61,796 nt of DNA from Paraburkholderia elongata (GTDB lineage Bacteria > Pseudomonadota > Gammaproteobacteria > Burkholderiales > Burkholderiaceae), in NCBI RefSeq assembly GCF_013177735.1, contig NZ_WOEZ01000187.1, forward strand, positions 1-61,796, written 5' to 3'. Position 1 is the stretch's first letter. Each line of letters opens with the position of its first letter. This document shows, piece after piece, positions 27,851 through 37,500 of this stretch. Made by a program: the position numbers and the translations under genes. A model generated the notes under the pieces. That model saw nothing but the letters and a program-made list of their open reading frames with translations. It was not told the DNA's origin and did no database searches.

Positions 27851-27875
27851 GCATGAGCGAATCGTGGTCGCTCAA

Positions 27876-29168
27876 TCAATCGATGCCGTGAAACACCGCA
27901 TCGTCCGGACCGAGATAAACGGGCGGGCGCCACGCGGCGTCGCGCATCGAATGCTGGACCAGTTTTTCGACACCCAGCAGCACCGCGAAAATCGCCATCC
28001 GCACTGGAATGCCGTTATCGGTTTGCCGGAAAATCGCCAGCCGCGAATCATGATTCAGATCGACGCTCAGATCGTTCGCGCCCGGCCGGCTGTCGCGCGG
28101 CAGCGGGTGCATGATCAGCGTGTCGGGGCCGCATACGCTATCCATCAGCGCCTGATTGATCTGGAAATCCGGCGTATAGCCTTCGAACGATTCGTCGGTG
28201 AAGCGCTCTTTCTGGATGCGCGTGGCGTACACCACGTCGGCGCCGCGCAGCCCGGCGGGCAGATCGTTGGTTTGCTCGATCACGTGGTCGTTGCGCGAGA
28301 TCTGCTCGATGATGTAGCTCGGCATTTCAAGCATGGGCGGCGAGATCAGCGTGAACTTGATGCCGCGATACAGCGCCAGCAGCTTGACCAGCGAATGCAC
28401 CGTGCGGCCATATTTCAGGTCGCCGACCAGCGCGATATGCGCACCGTCGACGATCTTGCCGAGCCGCGAGAATTCGCGCTGGATCGTGTACAGGTCGAGC
28501 AGCGCCTGGCTCGGGTGTTCGCCCGGGCCGTCGCCGCCGTTGATCACCGGCACGTTGGTGGCGCGCGCGAATTCGGCCACCGAGCCTTGCTCCGGATGGC
28601 GGATCACCAGCGCATCCACATAGCCGCTCATCACGCGGCTGGTGTCGTAGATCGACTCGCCCTTTGCCATCGACGAAAACGTGAAGCCGGTGGTGTCGCA
28701 CACCGAGCCGCCGAGCCGGCAGAATGCCGCGCCGAAACTCACGCGAGTCCGCGTGCTGGCCTCGAAAAACAGGTTGCCGAGCACGGCGCCTTCGAGTACG
28801 CGGGAGATTTTCCGGCGCCGCGCGATCGGCTGCATGATGTCGGCGACGCGGAACAGCGCCTCGACCGAGTCGCGCGAGAACTGATCGACCGACAGCAGTT
28901 GTGGCTTGCCCTCGAACAGCATCTGGCTCGCCAGCGACTGCGAGTCTACGCTTTGCGTATGCTTTTCACCCGGCTCGCCATGCACCACGATTTCCGACAC
29001 GAAACGCTCCACGATCTCCGGCATGGCCCGCGATTCCTGCGAATCGTCCGGCAGCAGCCATGTGTCGAGCGCGCGGCGCGATACGCCGATGCGGCTTGCG
29101 AACGTCTCGCGGGTCATGTTCAGGCGACGCATCGCATCGCGTAGGAAGGCTTGTTGCGGGACGCTCAT
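27876..29168 (-). CDS. pyrB: aspartate carbamoyltransferase with N-terminal HTH
   Basis: Catalyses carbamoyl phosphate plus aspartate to carbamoyl aspartate in pyrimidine synthesis. The 430 residues exceed the ~310 of ordinary PyrB. The first ~75 residues contain RLNMTRETFASRIGVSRRALDTWLLP, an HTH/XRE-like segment. The catalytic part follows: FFEASTRTRVSFG (carbamoyl-phosphate loop), NGGDGPGEHPSQALLDLY and MHPLPR. The ATG at 29168 follows AGGTG; the open frame continues upstream but is not ATCase-like. Long forms with this N-terminus are known in Burkholderia. Confidence 0.92.
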   Translation of the reverse strand: MSVPQQAFLRDAMRRLNMTRETFASRIGVSRRALDTWLLPDDSQESRAMPEIVERFVSEIVVHGEPGEKHTQSVDSQSLASQMLFEGKPQLLSVDQFSRDSVEALFRVADIMQPIARRRKISRVLEGAVLGNLFFEASTRTRVSFGAAFCRLGGSVCDTTGFTFSSMAKGESIYDTSRVMSGYVDALVIRHPEQGSVAEFARATNVPVINGGDGPGEHPSQALLDLYTIQREFSRLGKIVDGAHIALVGDLKYGRTVHSLVKLLALYRGIKFTLISPPMLEMPSYIIEQISRNDHVIEQTNDLPAGLRGADVVYATRIQKERFTDESFEGYTPDFQINQALMDSVCGPDTLIMHPLPRDSRPGANDLSVDLNHDSRLAIFRQTDNGIPVRMAIFAVLLGVEKLVQHSMRDAAWRPPVYLGPDDAVFHGID

Positions 29169-29439
29169 GCGGGCACCTGTCGGGAATGGGTTACGTACCG
29201 GATATGTACGCGCTGCGTATATTAGTTTCCCTGTCGCAGAAGTCAAGTAATTTTGCGATGAGTTTTGCAAACTCGTGCCGGACGCGGTTACACTGCGTTT
29301 CATGCATTCCGGCCAAACGCTCCGACTCCGCCCGTCAACCACCGCACGTCTCGCTTTTGCGAGCGTCGTGGCCGCGCGCGCGAATGTCGCAAGCGTTAGC
29401 GCCAAAGCCAAAAAACAGCCGCTCATCTGACCGGAGCAG

Positions 29440-29467
29440 CTGTTCCGTCAGATGTGCGACGGAACAG
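29440..29467. repeat. hairpin upstream of dapA
   Basis: CTGTTCCGTC (29440-29449) pairs with GACGGAACAG (29458-29467) across eight bases, 90 bases before dapA. There is no T-run, so an operator or leader stem is as likely as a terminator. Confidence 0.4.
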
Positions 29468-29554
29468 CCGGTCAACGCCCACCCGCGGCATTCCCTGTTT
29501 TTCCTCCCTCGCACCGCTGATCGGAATCGATACGGTCGTCATCGAGGTAAAGAC

Positions 29555-30475
29555 ATGTCTATTTTTTCGGGTATCTGGGTTCCGCTTATCACACCATTCG
29601 CCGACGGCGAGGTGGATCATGCCGCGCTGCGCGCGCTGGTGCGCCGCTATGCCGACGCGGGCATTGCCGGGCTGGTCGCGCTCGGCACGACCGGCGAGCC
29701 GGCCGCGCTCGACGCCGCTGAGCAGGACGCCGTACTGGCGACGATTCTCGACGAAGCGCAAGCCGCCGCCCGCGGCGCAGACGCACAAGCGCTGCCGGTG
29801 CTGGTCGGCGTGTCGGGCAATCACACGGCGAGCATGCGCGAGCGCATCGAGCAACTGAACGCACTGCCGATAGCCGGTGTGCTGATGGCTGCGCCGTACT
29901 ACATCCGGCCTTCGCAAACGGGCATCGTCGGGCATTTCATGGCGCTTGCCGATGCGAGCGACAAGCCTGTCGTGCTGTACGACATTCCCTATCGAACCGG
30001 CGTGCGGCTCGAACTCGACACGCTTCTGACGCTCGCCGCGCATCCCCGAATTCAGGCGGTGAAGGATTGCGCCGGGTCGCTCGACACCACGCTCGCGTTG
30101 ATTCGCGACGGCCGTTTGCAGGTGCTGACCGGCGAAGACATCAACATTTTCAACACACTGTGTCTGGGTGGGAGCGGGGCGATCGCGGCCTCGGCGCATC
30201 TGCGGCCGGAGCGGTTCGTCGCGCTGTATCGCGCGCTATCGGCGGGCCGGCTCGATGAAGGACGGCGTATTTTTCAGGAGCTCGCGCCACTGATCCAGGC
30301 GCTGTTCGCCGAACCGAATCCGGCGCCGCTGAAGGCCCTGCTCGCTGCGCTTGGCCTGATACGCGACGAGTTGCGCATGCCGATGACGCGTGCCGGCGAT
30401 GGGCTGGTCGCGCGGCTCAGGGCATTGGAAGGGCTTGATCGGATAGCGCCGGACGAGGCGGCATTGTCAGCTTGA
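29555..30475 (+). CDS. dapA: 4-hydroxy-tetrahydrodipicolinate synthase
   Basis: A class I aldolase-type DHDPS/NAL superfamily enzyme of 306 residues. Tyr in LYDIPYRTG and the Schiff-base Lys in QAVKDCAG are in place, and GTTGEP is near the N-terminus. GAGG precedes the ATG. The DHDPS fold is shared by aldolases with other substrates, and the gene is isolated from other lysine genes, so DapA is the best label but not certain. Confidence 0.85.
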   Translation: MSIFSGIWVPLITPFADGEVDHAALRALVRRYADAGIAGLVALGTTGEPAALDAAEQDAVLATILDEAQAAARGADAQALPVLVGVSGNHTASMRERIEQLNALPIAGVLMAAPYYIRPSQTGIVGHFMALADASDKPVVLYDIPYRTGVRLELDTLLTLAAHPRIQAVKDCAGSLDTTLALIRDGRLQVLTGEDINIFNTLCLGGSGAIAASAHLRPERFVALYRALSAGRLDEGRRIFQELAPLIQALFAEPNPAPLKALLAALGLIRDELRMPMTRAGDGLVARLRALEGLDRIAPDEAALSA

Positions 30476-30650
30476 GTGCGGATTCGCTTGCGGCCATTTT
30501 CTGCCATTTGTATTTGAGATGATGGTTCGCGATGCCAGGCGATAATCGGCGCCCTTTGTATATTATCGCCACCGGTATGTTGTCCGGTCGATACCGCATG
30601 CAGTCAATCTTGTCCGCCGATCTCCGGTCCCGCTTTAGCAAGCTCAGCAC

Positions 30651-30666
30651 GCTGGGCGCGCCCAGC
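30651..30666. repeat. perfect 16-bp palindrome
   Basis: GCTGGGCGCGCCCAGC in the gap between dapA and the M23 gene. It sits in a stretch of near-repeats of CACG-type codons and has no assigned role. Confidence 0.5.
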
Positions 30667-30755
30667 ACGTTCAACACGCCGAACACGCTGAACGTGCGTT
30701 GTGCCGCCCGTGCGCGGCCTTGCACGCGTCGCACGGCGCGTGCCGGGGGCCGCTG

Positions 30756-31735
30756 ATGTCCTCCGTGTTTCGCGCCGGCAATCAGCTTTCCAGCGGCTCG
30801 GTCAGCTTCGTCACGCGCCGCACCGCGCTGACCATCGCGGTTGCGACAGCGTTCGGCGCAGCCGCGCTGGCGCTCGCAGCAGGCATCGCGATCGGCCTGC
30901 ATTGGCCGGCGCACGGCGGCTCCGGCGACCAGGCGGCGAACCGTGTCGAGCACGACTATGCAATCGATCAACTCGGCAAGCTGAACGCGTCCGTGGCACA
31001 GATCGAACCGCGCATCGCGCGCCTGACGATGCAGGTCGGCGCGTGCGCGATTTCGAAGCACGTCTGAATACACCGCGGCCGGCGCCGCGCGCACCGGGCA
31101 CGACAGCCCCCCCAGCTACGCCGGGCGCCGCCTCTGAACCCGACACGTCCGCTACCGCCGGCGAAGGCGAGGGCGGTCCTTCCTTGCCACCGCGTCGCTG
31201 TTACGGATGTCATGCCGCAACCGGCCGGCCATGCCGATGCCGAGCACACCCGGCAACAACTGGGTTGCATCGCCGCGACGCTATCCGCGCTCGAGCAACA
31301 AACCGCCGACCACGCGATCGCGTACTCCGCCTTTCCCGGCCGCATGCCCGCCGACGGCGCGCGCTTCGGCTCGCCGTTCGGCAACCGCACCGATCCCTTC
31401 ACAAATCGTTTGAGTTTCCATCCGGGCATCGACCTGGTCGCCAAAACCGGCACGCCGATTCTTGCGGCAGCGGGCGGCCGGGTGATCTTCGCCGGCCAGA
31501 AATCGGGCTATGGCAACGCGGTCGAAATCGATCACGGCAACGGCCTCGTGACCCGTTACGGCCACGCGTCGCGCATCGTCGTGCATGTCGGCGATCTGGT
31601 GCTGCCGCGCCAGTATGTCGCCGATGTCGGCTCGACCGGCCGCTCCACCGGCCCGCATCTGCATTTCGAAGTGCTGGTCAACGGCGCGCCGGTCGACCCG
31701 GCGGCCTACCTCGCGCTATTCGCGCCCGTTGGTGA
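30756..31735 (+). pseudogene. M23 peptidase, frameshifted, 3' end disrupted
   Basis: A membrane-anchored LytM/M23 peptidoglycan peptidase in pieces. MSSVFRAGNQ with one membrane segment (LTIAVATAFGAAALALAAGIA) reads to 31043; one missing base there restores ALRDFEARL. That frame ends near 31196, where one base is extra (or two are missing) before VTDVMPQPAG. The catalytic domain is then intact: FHPGIDLVAKTGTP, YGHASRIV and GPHLHFEVLVNG supply the zinc and catalytic residues. The frame runs through YLALFAP into the reverse complement of the EAL gene without its own stop. Confidence 0.75.
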
Positions 31736-33572
31736 AGAAGCGGTCGATCTTCAACTGCTTGACGCGAAAGCGTTGCAGATAGGCGAGGCTGGAATAGCCG
31801 GTGCCGAAATCGTCGATGGCGATTTCAAAGCCGCTTGCCTGGAACTCGCGGATCATTTCGATGGTTTTCGGCGCGTCCTGCATCGCGACGGTTTCGGTGA
31901 TTTCGAACATGATCTGTTCGCATTGCACGCCTTCCGCTTTGACGATCTCGAGCATCGTTGCGACGAGGTTCGGTTGCGACAGCTGGCGCGGTGACAGATT
32001 GATCGCCACTTTCATCGACGGCAGGCCTTGCTCGACCCAGCGGCGAATCTGCCGGCAGGTTTCGCGCAAGACCCAGTAGCCGATCTGCACGATCTGGCCC
32101 GAGCGCTCGGCAATCGGAACGAACTCGAGCGGCGCCAGCGCGCCGAGCTGCGGATGATGCAAGCGGATCAGCGCTTCGGCACCCGCCAGCGAGTTGCCGC
32201 TGCCGTGAAACTTCGGCTGGAAGTGCAGCGAGAAATGGCCGACGCTGAGCGCTTCATGCAGTGCACTTTGAATTTGCAGCGTGCGCGTCGCGGCTTCGTT
32301 CATGCTTTGTCCGAAGAAGCGATAGGTGCTGCGGCCGGCGCGTTTGGCCTCGTACATGGCCGCGTCGGCATGCTTCAGCAGCGTGTCGACGGTGTCGCCG
32401 TCGTTGGGATAGAGCGCGATGCCGATGCTCGGCATCACCTGCAGCGGTTGCGAATCGGTCCATATACCCTGACGCATCCGATCGAGCACGCCTTCGGCCA
32501 TCGTGCCGGCATCTTCACGTGAATCCAGGTTCTCGGACAGCACGACGAATTCGTCGCCGCCGAGACGCGCGACGGTATCGCTCGTCCGCACGCACAGCAG
32601 AAGACGCTGTGCGAAGGCTGACAGCACTTCGTCGCCGGCCGAGTGGCCGAGCGAATCGTTGATGGTCTTGAAGCCGTCGAGATCCATGAACAGGATGGCG
32701 AACAGCGAGCGCTGTCGGCGCGCGCTATGGATCGCGCGTTCGATGCGGTCGGTGAGCGTGCTGCGGTTGGGCAGGCCCGTCAGCGTGTCGAGCGTGGCGA
32801 GCCGCACGATCTGACCGTTGAGACTCGATACTGAGCCGATCAGAAAGCTGGTGCGCGCATCGAAACGCGACAGTATCAGCGTGACGATCAGAATGGCAAA
32901 GGTGAACAGGATCACCGAAGTCGCGAGCCACGTGGCGTTCACACCCTTGGCCGCGCCGCACACGGCGCCGAGCGGAAACTCGGCGGCCGCCATGCCGGTG
33001 TAATGCATGCCGCTGATCGCGATGCCCATCACCAGCGCCGCGCCTAAACGCTTGTGCACCACGTGGCGTTCGCCGTCGTTACTGAGCGCGCGCGCCATCC
33101 ACAGCGCGGCGGTCGACGCGCCGATCGCGATCGCAAGCGAGCCAGCGAACCAGGCCGGCTGATAGTGGATGCCAGGCTCCATTTCCATCGCCGCCATGCC
33201 GGTGTAGTGCATGCCGGCGATGCCGAAGCCCATCAGCACGCCGCCAGCCACGAGCCGAAGCGGCGTGAGCCGCGCTTGGGTAGTCACGACCAGCGCCAGA
33301 TACGACACGCCGATCGCGAGTCCAAGCGAATAAGCGGTCGTCGCGAAGTCGTAGCCGAGAGGAATCGGCAGTGAGAAGGCGAGCATCGCGATGAAGTGCA
33401 TCGACCAGATACCGACACCGAGCGCCGCGGCGCCGCCCAGGCGCCACGCGCGCCGCAGACCTGCCGACGCCAGCAGGAAGATGCGGCCCGTCAAATCGAG
33501 CGCCGTGTAAGACGCCAGCACCGCGACGGCGAACGAGATTGCGACCAGCCAAAAATTGTATGAGCTCTGCAT
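31716..33572 (-). CDS. MHYT-GGDEF-EAL cyclic-di-GMP protein, truncated EAL
   Basis: A 618-residue membrane protein. The N-terminal seven-helix MHYT sensor has its repeated MHYTGMAA motifs. GGDEF is intact at residues 338-342 with an RxxD inhibitory site at 329-332, so diguanylate cyclase activity is plausible. The EAL domain begins (SLHFQPKF, GAEALIRL, DDFGTGYSS) but stops at QLKIDRFFTNGRE, lacking the last 70-80 residues, including the AEGVE and GxxxxP motifs. Phosphodiesterase activity should be lost. The break coincides with the run-on of the convergent M23 gene. Confidence 0.85.
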   Translation of the reverse strand: MQSSYNFWLVAISFAVAVLASYTALDLTGRIFLLASAGLRRAWRLGGAAALGVGIWSMHFIAMLAFSLPIPLGYDFATTAYSLGLAIGVSYLALVVTTQARLTPLRLVAGGVLMGFGIAGMHYTGMAAMEMEPGIHYQPAWFAGSLAIAIGASTAALWMARALSNDGERHVVHKRLGAALVMGIAISGMHYTGMAAAEFPLGAVCGAAKGVNATWLATSVILFTFAILIVTLILSRFDARTSFLIGSVSSLNGQIVRLATLDTLTGLPNRSTLTDRIERAIHSARRQRSLFAILFMDLDGFKTINDSLGHSAGDEVLSAFAQRLLLCVRTSDTVARLGGDEFVVLSENLDSREDAGTMAEGVLDRMRQGIWTDSQPLQVMPSIGIALYPNDGDTVDTLLKHADAAMYEAKRAGRSTYRFFGQSMNEAATRTLQIQSALHEALSVGHFSLHFQPKFHGSGNSLAGAEALIRLHHPQLGALAPLEFVPIAERSGQIVQIGYWVLRETCRQIRRWVEQGLPSMKVAINLSPRQLSQPNLVATMLEIVKAEGVQCEQIMFEITETVAMQDAPKTIEMIREFQASGFEIAIDDFGTGYSSLAYLQRFRVKQLKIDRFFTNGRE

Positions 33573-33652
33573 GTTAAGTCCAACCGCGGGGGAGAAGCGG
33601 CTGAACTTGTTATCGACAGTTGGCGGCGTTTATTTAATTGATTTCCAAGATG

Positions 33653-34105
33653 TTAGGTATTGGCATTGAGCATCTCCCGGCTGGCCGTGGCTTGGGTCAG
33701 TGTGAAGCCCTCGTCGAGCCAGCCCGCGACGCCGCCGATCATCAATTTGACGGGCCGCCCCAGTTGCGCGAGGCGCAATGCACCGCGTGCAGCGCCGTTG
33801 CAATGCGGGCCCGCGCAGTAGGTGACGAACAGCGTGTCCTGCGGGTACGCCGCGAGCTTCGACGCCACGATCTTGCCGTGCGGTAGGTTCAGCGCGCCCG
33901 GCACATGGCCTTGCTCGAACAGTGCCGGGCTGCGCACGTCGAGCAGCACGAAGCCGGGCGAGCCGCTCGCGAGTGCTGAGGACACGTCCGCGCAATCGGT
34001 TTCGAAATGCAGTGACGCCTGGAAGTGGGCGAGGGCGGCGGCGCTATCGGCAGCGGGGATGGCGGTGACGGCGTTCATTGCATTGATCGCGTTGTGAGTG
34101 GGCAT
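33653..34105 (-). CDS. rhodanese-domain protein
   Basis: A 150-residue sulphurtransferase-like protein: one rhodanese domain with the active-site loop YCAGPHCNGA (two Cys) and an N-terminal extension. No signal peptide. Divergent from the FtrA-like regulator, a common pairing, with 123 bases between. Confidence 0.85.
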   Translation of the reverse strand: MPTHNAINAMNAVTAIPAADSAAALAHFQASLHFETDCADVSSALASGSPGFVLLDVRSPALFEQGHVPGALNLPHGKIVASKLAAYPQDTLFVTYCAGPHCNGAARGALRLAQLGRPVKLMIGGVAGWLDEGFTLTQATASREMLNANT

Positions 34106-34228
34106 GGCAAGGTTCCTGTAGGACAGCGAGTGTGATTGCGTGGCGAAGCGATTCTGGAGCCTTCATTGTCGCGACGCCGCACGCAACGGGTAAGTGGCGT
34201 AATCGTCAATCTCCGGTAACATCACGCC

Positions 34229-35206
34229 ATGCATAATCATCTTGTCGTTGCGCTGGCTTACGACCGGCTCTGTACGTTCGAATTCGGCTGCGTGACCGAA
34301 TTGTTCGCGCTCGAACGTCCTGAGCTCGGCGTGGACTGGTATCGCTTCGCGGTATGCGCGAGCGAACCCGGTCCGATTCGCGCAGCCGGCGGCATCACCG
34401 TCGCCGCGCCGTACACGCTCAAGCTCCTGGATCGCGCCGATACGATCGTCATCCCCGGCTGGCGCGACGCTGACGAGTTGCCACCCGAACCGCTGCTGAA
34501 GAAGATTCGCGCCGCCTGCGATCGCGGCGCGCGCCTCTGTTCGATCTGCTCCGGCGTGTTCGTGCTGGCGGCTGCGGGTGTGCTCGACGGCAAGGCTGTC
34601 ACGACGCACTGGCGCTACGCCGAAAAATTGCAACAGCGTTATCCGCAATTGCGCGTGCAGCCGGATGCGTTATATGTCGACGAAGGACAGATCATCACCT
34701 CGGCGGGATCGGCGGCAGGGCTCGACATGCTGCTGCATCTGGTGCGGCGCGATCACGGCAGCGCTGTAGCCAACCGCGTCGCGCAGCGGCTCGTGGTGCC
34801 GCCGCATCGCGAGGGCGGTCAGGCGCAGTTCGTGCCGCGGCCGATGCCGCAAGACGAAGGCGGGCGCCTCGCGAAGCTGATGGACTGGGTGCGCCGCCAT
34901 CCCGGGTTGCCACACACCTTACGCTCGCTGGCCGAACGGGCGGCGATGAGTCCGCGTACGCTGCAGCGGCAGTTTCACGACGCCACCGGCATGGCGCCCT
35001 ACGAATGGCTGGTGCGTGAACGCGTGGCAATTGCGCGGGAACTGCTTGAAGCGCCGGTCCCATTGGCGATGGCGCGCGTTGCGGAGCTGGCGGGCTTCGG
35101 TTCCGAAGAATCGCTGCGGCGGCACTTCCGGCGTATCGCGTTGACGAGCCCAGGCGCGTATCGTAAGAAGTTCGGGGTGCAGGTCGGGGCGCAGACGCCC
35201 GCGTAG
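34229..35206 (+). CDS. ftrA: GlxA/FtrA-type AraC regulator
   Basis: A 325-residue regulator: N-terminal DJ-1/PfpI-like domain (CSICSGVFVLAAAGVLDGKAVTTHW) and C-terminal AraC HTH pair (SLAERAAMSPRTLQRQFHDATGMAPYEWLVRERV, then FGSEESLRRHFRRI). FtrA is the usual name of the rhodanese-linked member. It probably controls the divergent rhodanese gene. Confidence 0.88.
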   Translation: MHNHLVVALAYDRLCTFEFGCVTELFALERPELGVDWYRFAVCASEPGPIRAAGGITVAAPYTLKLLDRADTIVIPGWRDADELPPEPLLKKIRAACDRGARLCSICSGVFVLAAAGVLDGKAVTTHWRYAEKLQQRYPQLRVQPDALYVDEGQIITSAGSAAGLDMLLHLVRRDHGSAVANRVAQRLVVPPHREGGQAQFVPRPMPQDEGGRLAKLMDWVRRHPGLPHTLRSLAERAAMSPRTLQRQFHDATGMAPYEWLVRERVAIARELLEAPVPLAMARVAELAGFGSEESLRRHFRRIALTSPGAYRKKFGVQVGAQTPA

Positions 35207-35561
35207 ATACGCGTCATTGTTCGCCTTGCCGTTCTCGCATGCGTGAACCGTTTCAAACGGGCGCTTGCCGATGTGCAAAATCGTACACGGCTCGTGCATG
35301 GCAAGCCATTCGATGCGTGCCGCATGACGTGCCGAATGCGTTTCATGCATGCTCAAACGTCACGGAGCGCCGCGTGCCGGGCGTTGCGATTGAATCGCAC
35401 GATTGACTGCTCGCTTCGGCGGCATGCAAGGGTTCGCGCAATCGCCGGTTTTCTGTCAGCATCACGGCCAGCGTCCGTGGCAATCCACGTCAAATGTGCC
35501 ACGCATACGGCTGCTTGAAGGCGTCACCGAAACGCATCATCGCCATCGTCCTCTCTTACTC
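35207..35561. other. 355-bp intergenic region
   Basis: No gene is supported; frames here have poor codon use. It contains a TGCGATTGAATCGCA dyad near 35386-35400. It should hold the promoter of the following gene. Confidence 0.4.
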
Positions 35562-36527
35562 ATGAACGCCAAAACCGCCGTCGTCGCTGCTGCCGTTGCC
35601 GTCACTGCTATTGCAGCGCTTACGCCCGCGCTCGTCGCGGCGCAAACGGAAGCCGCCGATTCGCGCGCCGAACTCTATCGCCGCAACCTGCTGGCGGGCA
35701 AGGACGTGCCGTGCCGCACGAACGCGTCATGCGCGGCGTTGGGCGTGGCCGCGCTTGAAGCCGGGCGCATCAAGGAAGCGCAAACGCTGGTCGAGATGGA
35801 AGCCGCGCTCGCCGAGGCCACCGCCATGCAGGCGGGCGAGGAGAACTCGCCGAAAGCGACCAGTTCGGCGCGGGCTCGCGTGGCGATGGCGTTGGTCCAT
35901 CAGGGCGATGTGCAACTGAAGCTGGGCGCGTTGCCGAATGCGCGCGCGTACTACCGGACGGCGGTGAGCCGTGGCAACGATTATCCGAACGACGCGCTGC
36001 TCGGCCGTGCCGTAGCGGCTGCGCGCCAACGCCTCGAATCGATCGCCGGCAAAGCAGTGGTGAACGGCGTGCCGCCGAACGGCGCGCGCTTCTCCAGTTA
36101 TATGTTTTTCGGCGCGTGGAACAGTGTCGAGGTGAAGCCAGTGAAAGGGCGGCGCGGCGTCTATCGGATCGACGGCGACTTCGTGTATCCCACCGTTAGT
36201 GCCGACGGTCAACCGAGCGCGAACATGGGCAGCCTGTCGGCCTACGTGCGTTTTTACGACGGTGTGGCGCGCGTGCCGATGACCGATGGCGTCGGCGATG
36301 CGCCGCTCGACGCCACCGCGAGGATCACCAACCTCGCGCCTTATGACAAACCAGCGGACAAGCCATCGGACAAACACACGGACAAACCAGCGGATAAATG
36401 CCTGATCGAATTCAAGCTCTCCGCACCGGAGACGCTCGACATACGGACGCATGGCTCGCCGACGGAATGCGGTTTCGGCTTCAATGTCAGTGCGGACGGA
36501 CGTTACTATCTGATGACAGGCTCCTGA
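35562..36527 (+). CDS. exported protein of unknown function
   Basis: Start at 35562 (MNAKTAVVAAAVAVTAIAAL), giving a clear Sec signal ending VAAQTEAAD. The mature ~295 residues include a helical, TPR-like region (residues ~60-165) and a beta-rich part with a (D/N)KPADKPSDKHTDKPADK low-complexity linker. I do not recognise a family. Confidence 0.7.
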   Translation: MNAKTAVVAAAVAVTAIAALTPALVAAQTEAADSRAELYRRNLLAGKDVPCRTNASCAALGVAALEAGRIKEAQTLVEMEAALAEATAMQAGEENSPKATSSARARVAMALVHQGDVQLKLGALPNARAYYRTAVSRGNDYPNDALLGRAVAAARQRLESIAGKAVVNGVPPNGARFSSYMFFGAWNSVEVKPVKGRRGVYRIDGDFVYPTVSADGQPSANMGSLSAYVRFYDGVARVPMTDGVGDAPLDATARITNLAPYDKPADKPSDKHTDKPADKCLIEFKLSAPETLDIRTHGSPTECGFGFNVSADGRYYLMTGS

Positions 36528-36679
36528 CGCCCGGCATGCTACCGGCCACGTGCCAATTCAGCTTCGCCCGCATGCTTCCCCATCCGCGTGGCGTCTCTTA
36601 TGATGCAGTGGCTGTGCACGTTTAATCGCCATCCAAAGCGTTCCCGTTAACAAATCTCCGATAAGAAAAACGCTCGCCC

Positions 36680-37447
36680 ATGCAAACCCTATTCGACCAT
36701 CCGCCACTCGTCTTCATTATTTGCTTTGTTGCGATGTGGTTGTCGGCGCGCATCGGCGCGTCGGTGTTGCGGAGATTCAGAAAAATCGACGAGGCCGCAC
36801 GCGACGACTTCAGCGTGATTCAGGCCGCCACGCTAACGCTGCTCGCGCTGATCATCGGTTTCACTTTTTCGATGGCGGTAGGCCGCTACGATCAACGCAA
36901 GAACTATGAGGAAGAAGAGGCGAACGCGATCGGCACCGAATACGTCCGCGCCGATCTGTTGCCCGCCGCCGATGCGGCGACCGTGCGCGGCTTGCTGAAG
37001 ACCTATCTCGACGAGCGCGTGCTGTTCTACACGACGCGCGACACCGGCGAACTCGCCCGGGTCAATGCCGAGACATCGCGCCTGCAGGACGCAATGTGGT
37101 CTACAGTGAGGAATGCCGCTGCCGCGCAGCCCACGCCCGTGGCCGCGCTCGCTGTCGCCGGAATGAACGACGTGCTCAATACGCAGGGTTACACGCAGGC
37201 CGCGTGGTGGAATCGCATTCCTTTCGCGGCGTGGGCGCTGATGGTGCTGATAGCGGTGTGCGCCAACGTGCTGGTCGGCTACGGCGCGCGCGGTTTGAAA
37301 GCGGGAGCCGGATTGTTGCTGATCGTTCCGCTGATCGTGTCGCTGTCGTTCATGCTGGTCGCCGATATCGACAGTCCGCGCGGCGGTGTGATTCGTGTGA
37401 AGCCACTCAATCTCCATGCGCTCGCGGATTCGATCCGCTCGCATTGA
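36680..37447 (+). CDS. DUF4239 bestrophin-like membrane protein
   Basis: A 255-residue integral membrane protein with two N-terminal helices (residues 8-25, 48-70) and two C-terminal ones (~185-230). The RYDQRKNYEEEEANAIGTEY segment between helices is typical of DUF4239. Likely channel-like; function unknown. Confidence 0.85.
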   Translation: MQTLFDHPPLVFIICFVAMWLSARIGASVLRRFRKIDEAARDDFSVIQAATLTLLALIIGFTFSMAVGRYDQRKNYEEEEANAIGTEYVRADLLPAADAATVRGLLKTYLDERVLFYTTRDTGELARVNAETSRLQDAMWSTVRNAAAAQPTPVAALAVAGMNDVLNTQGYTQAAWWNRIPFAAWALMVLIAVCANVLVGYGARGLKAGAGLLLIVPLIVSLSFMLVADIDSPRGGVIRVKPLNLHALADSIRSH

Positions 37448-37500
37448 ACCTGTACCGAACCCATACTGAAACCACATTGAGCCGCATGAAGGAGAAACAC

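Noticed and set aside
31107..31113. Run of seven C as the cause of the M23 frameshift
   Set aside because: The reading frame is the same on both sides of the run; breaks are at 31043 and 31196.
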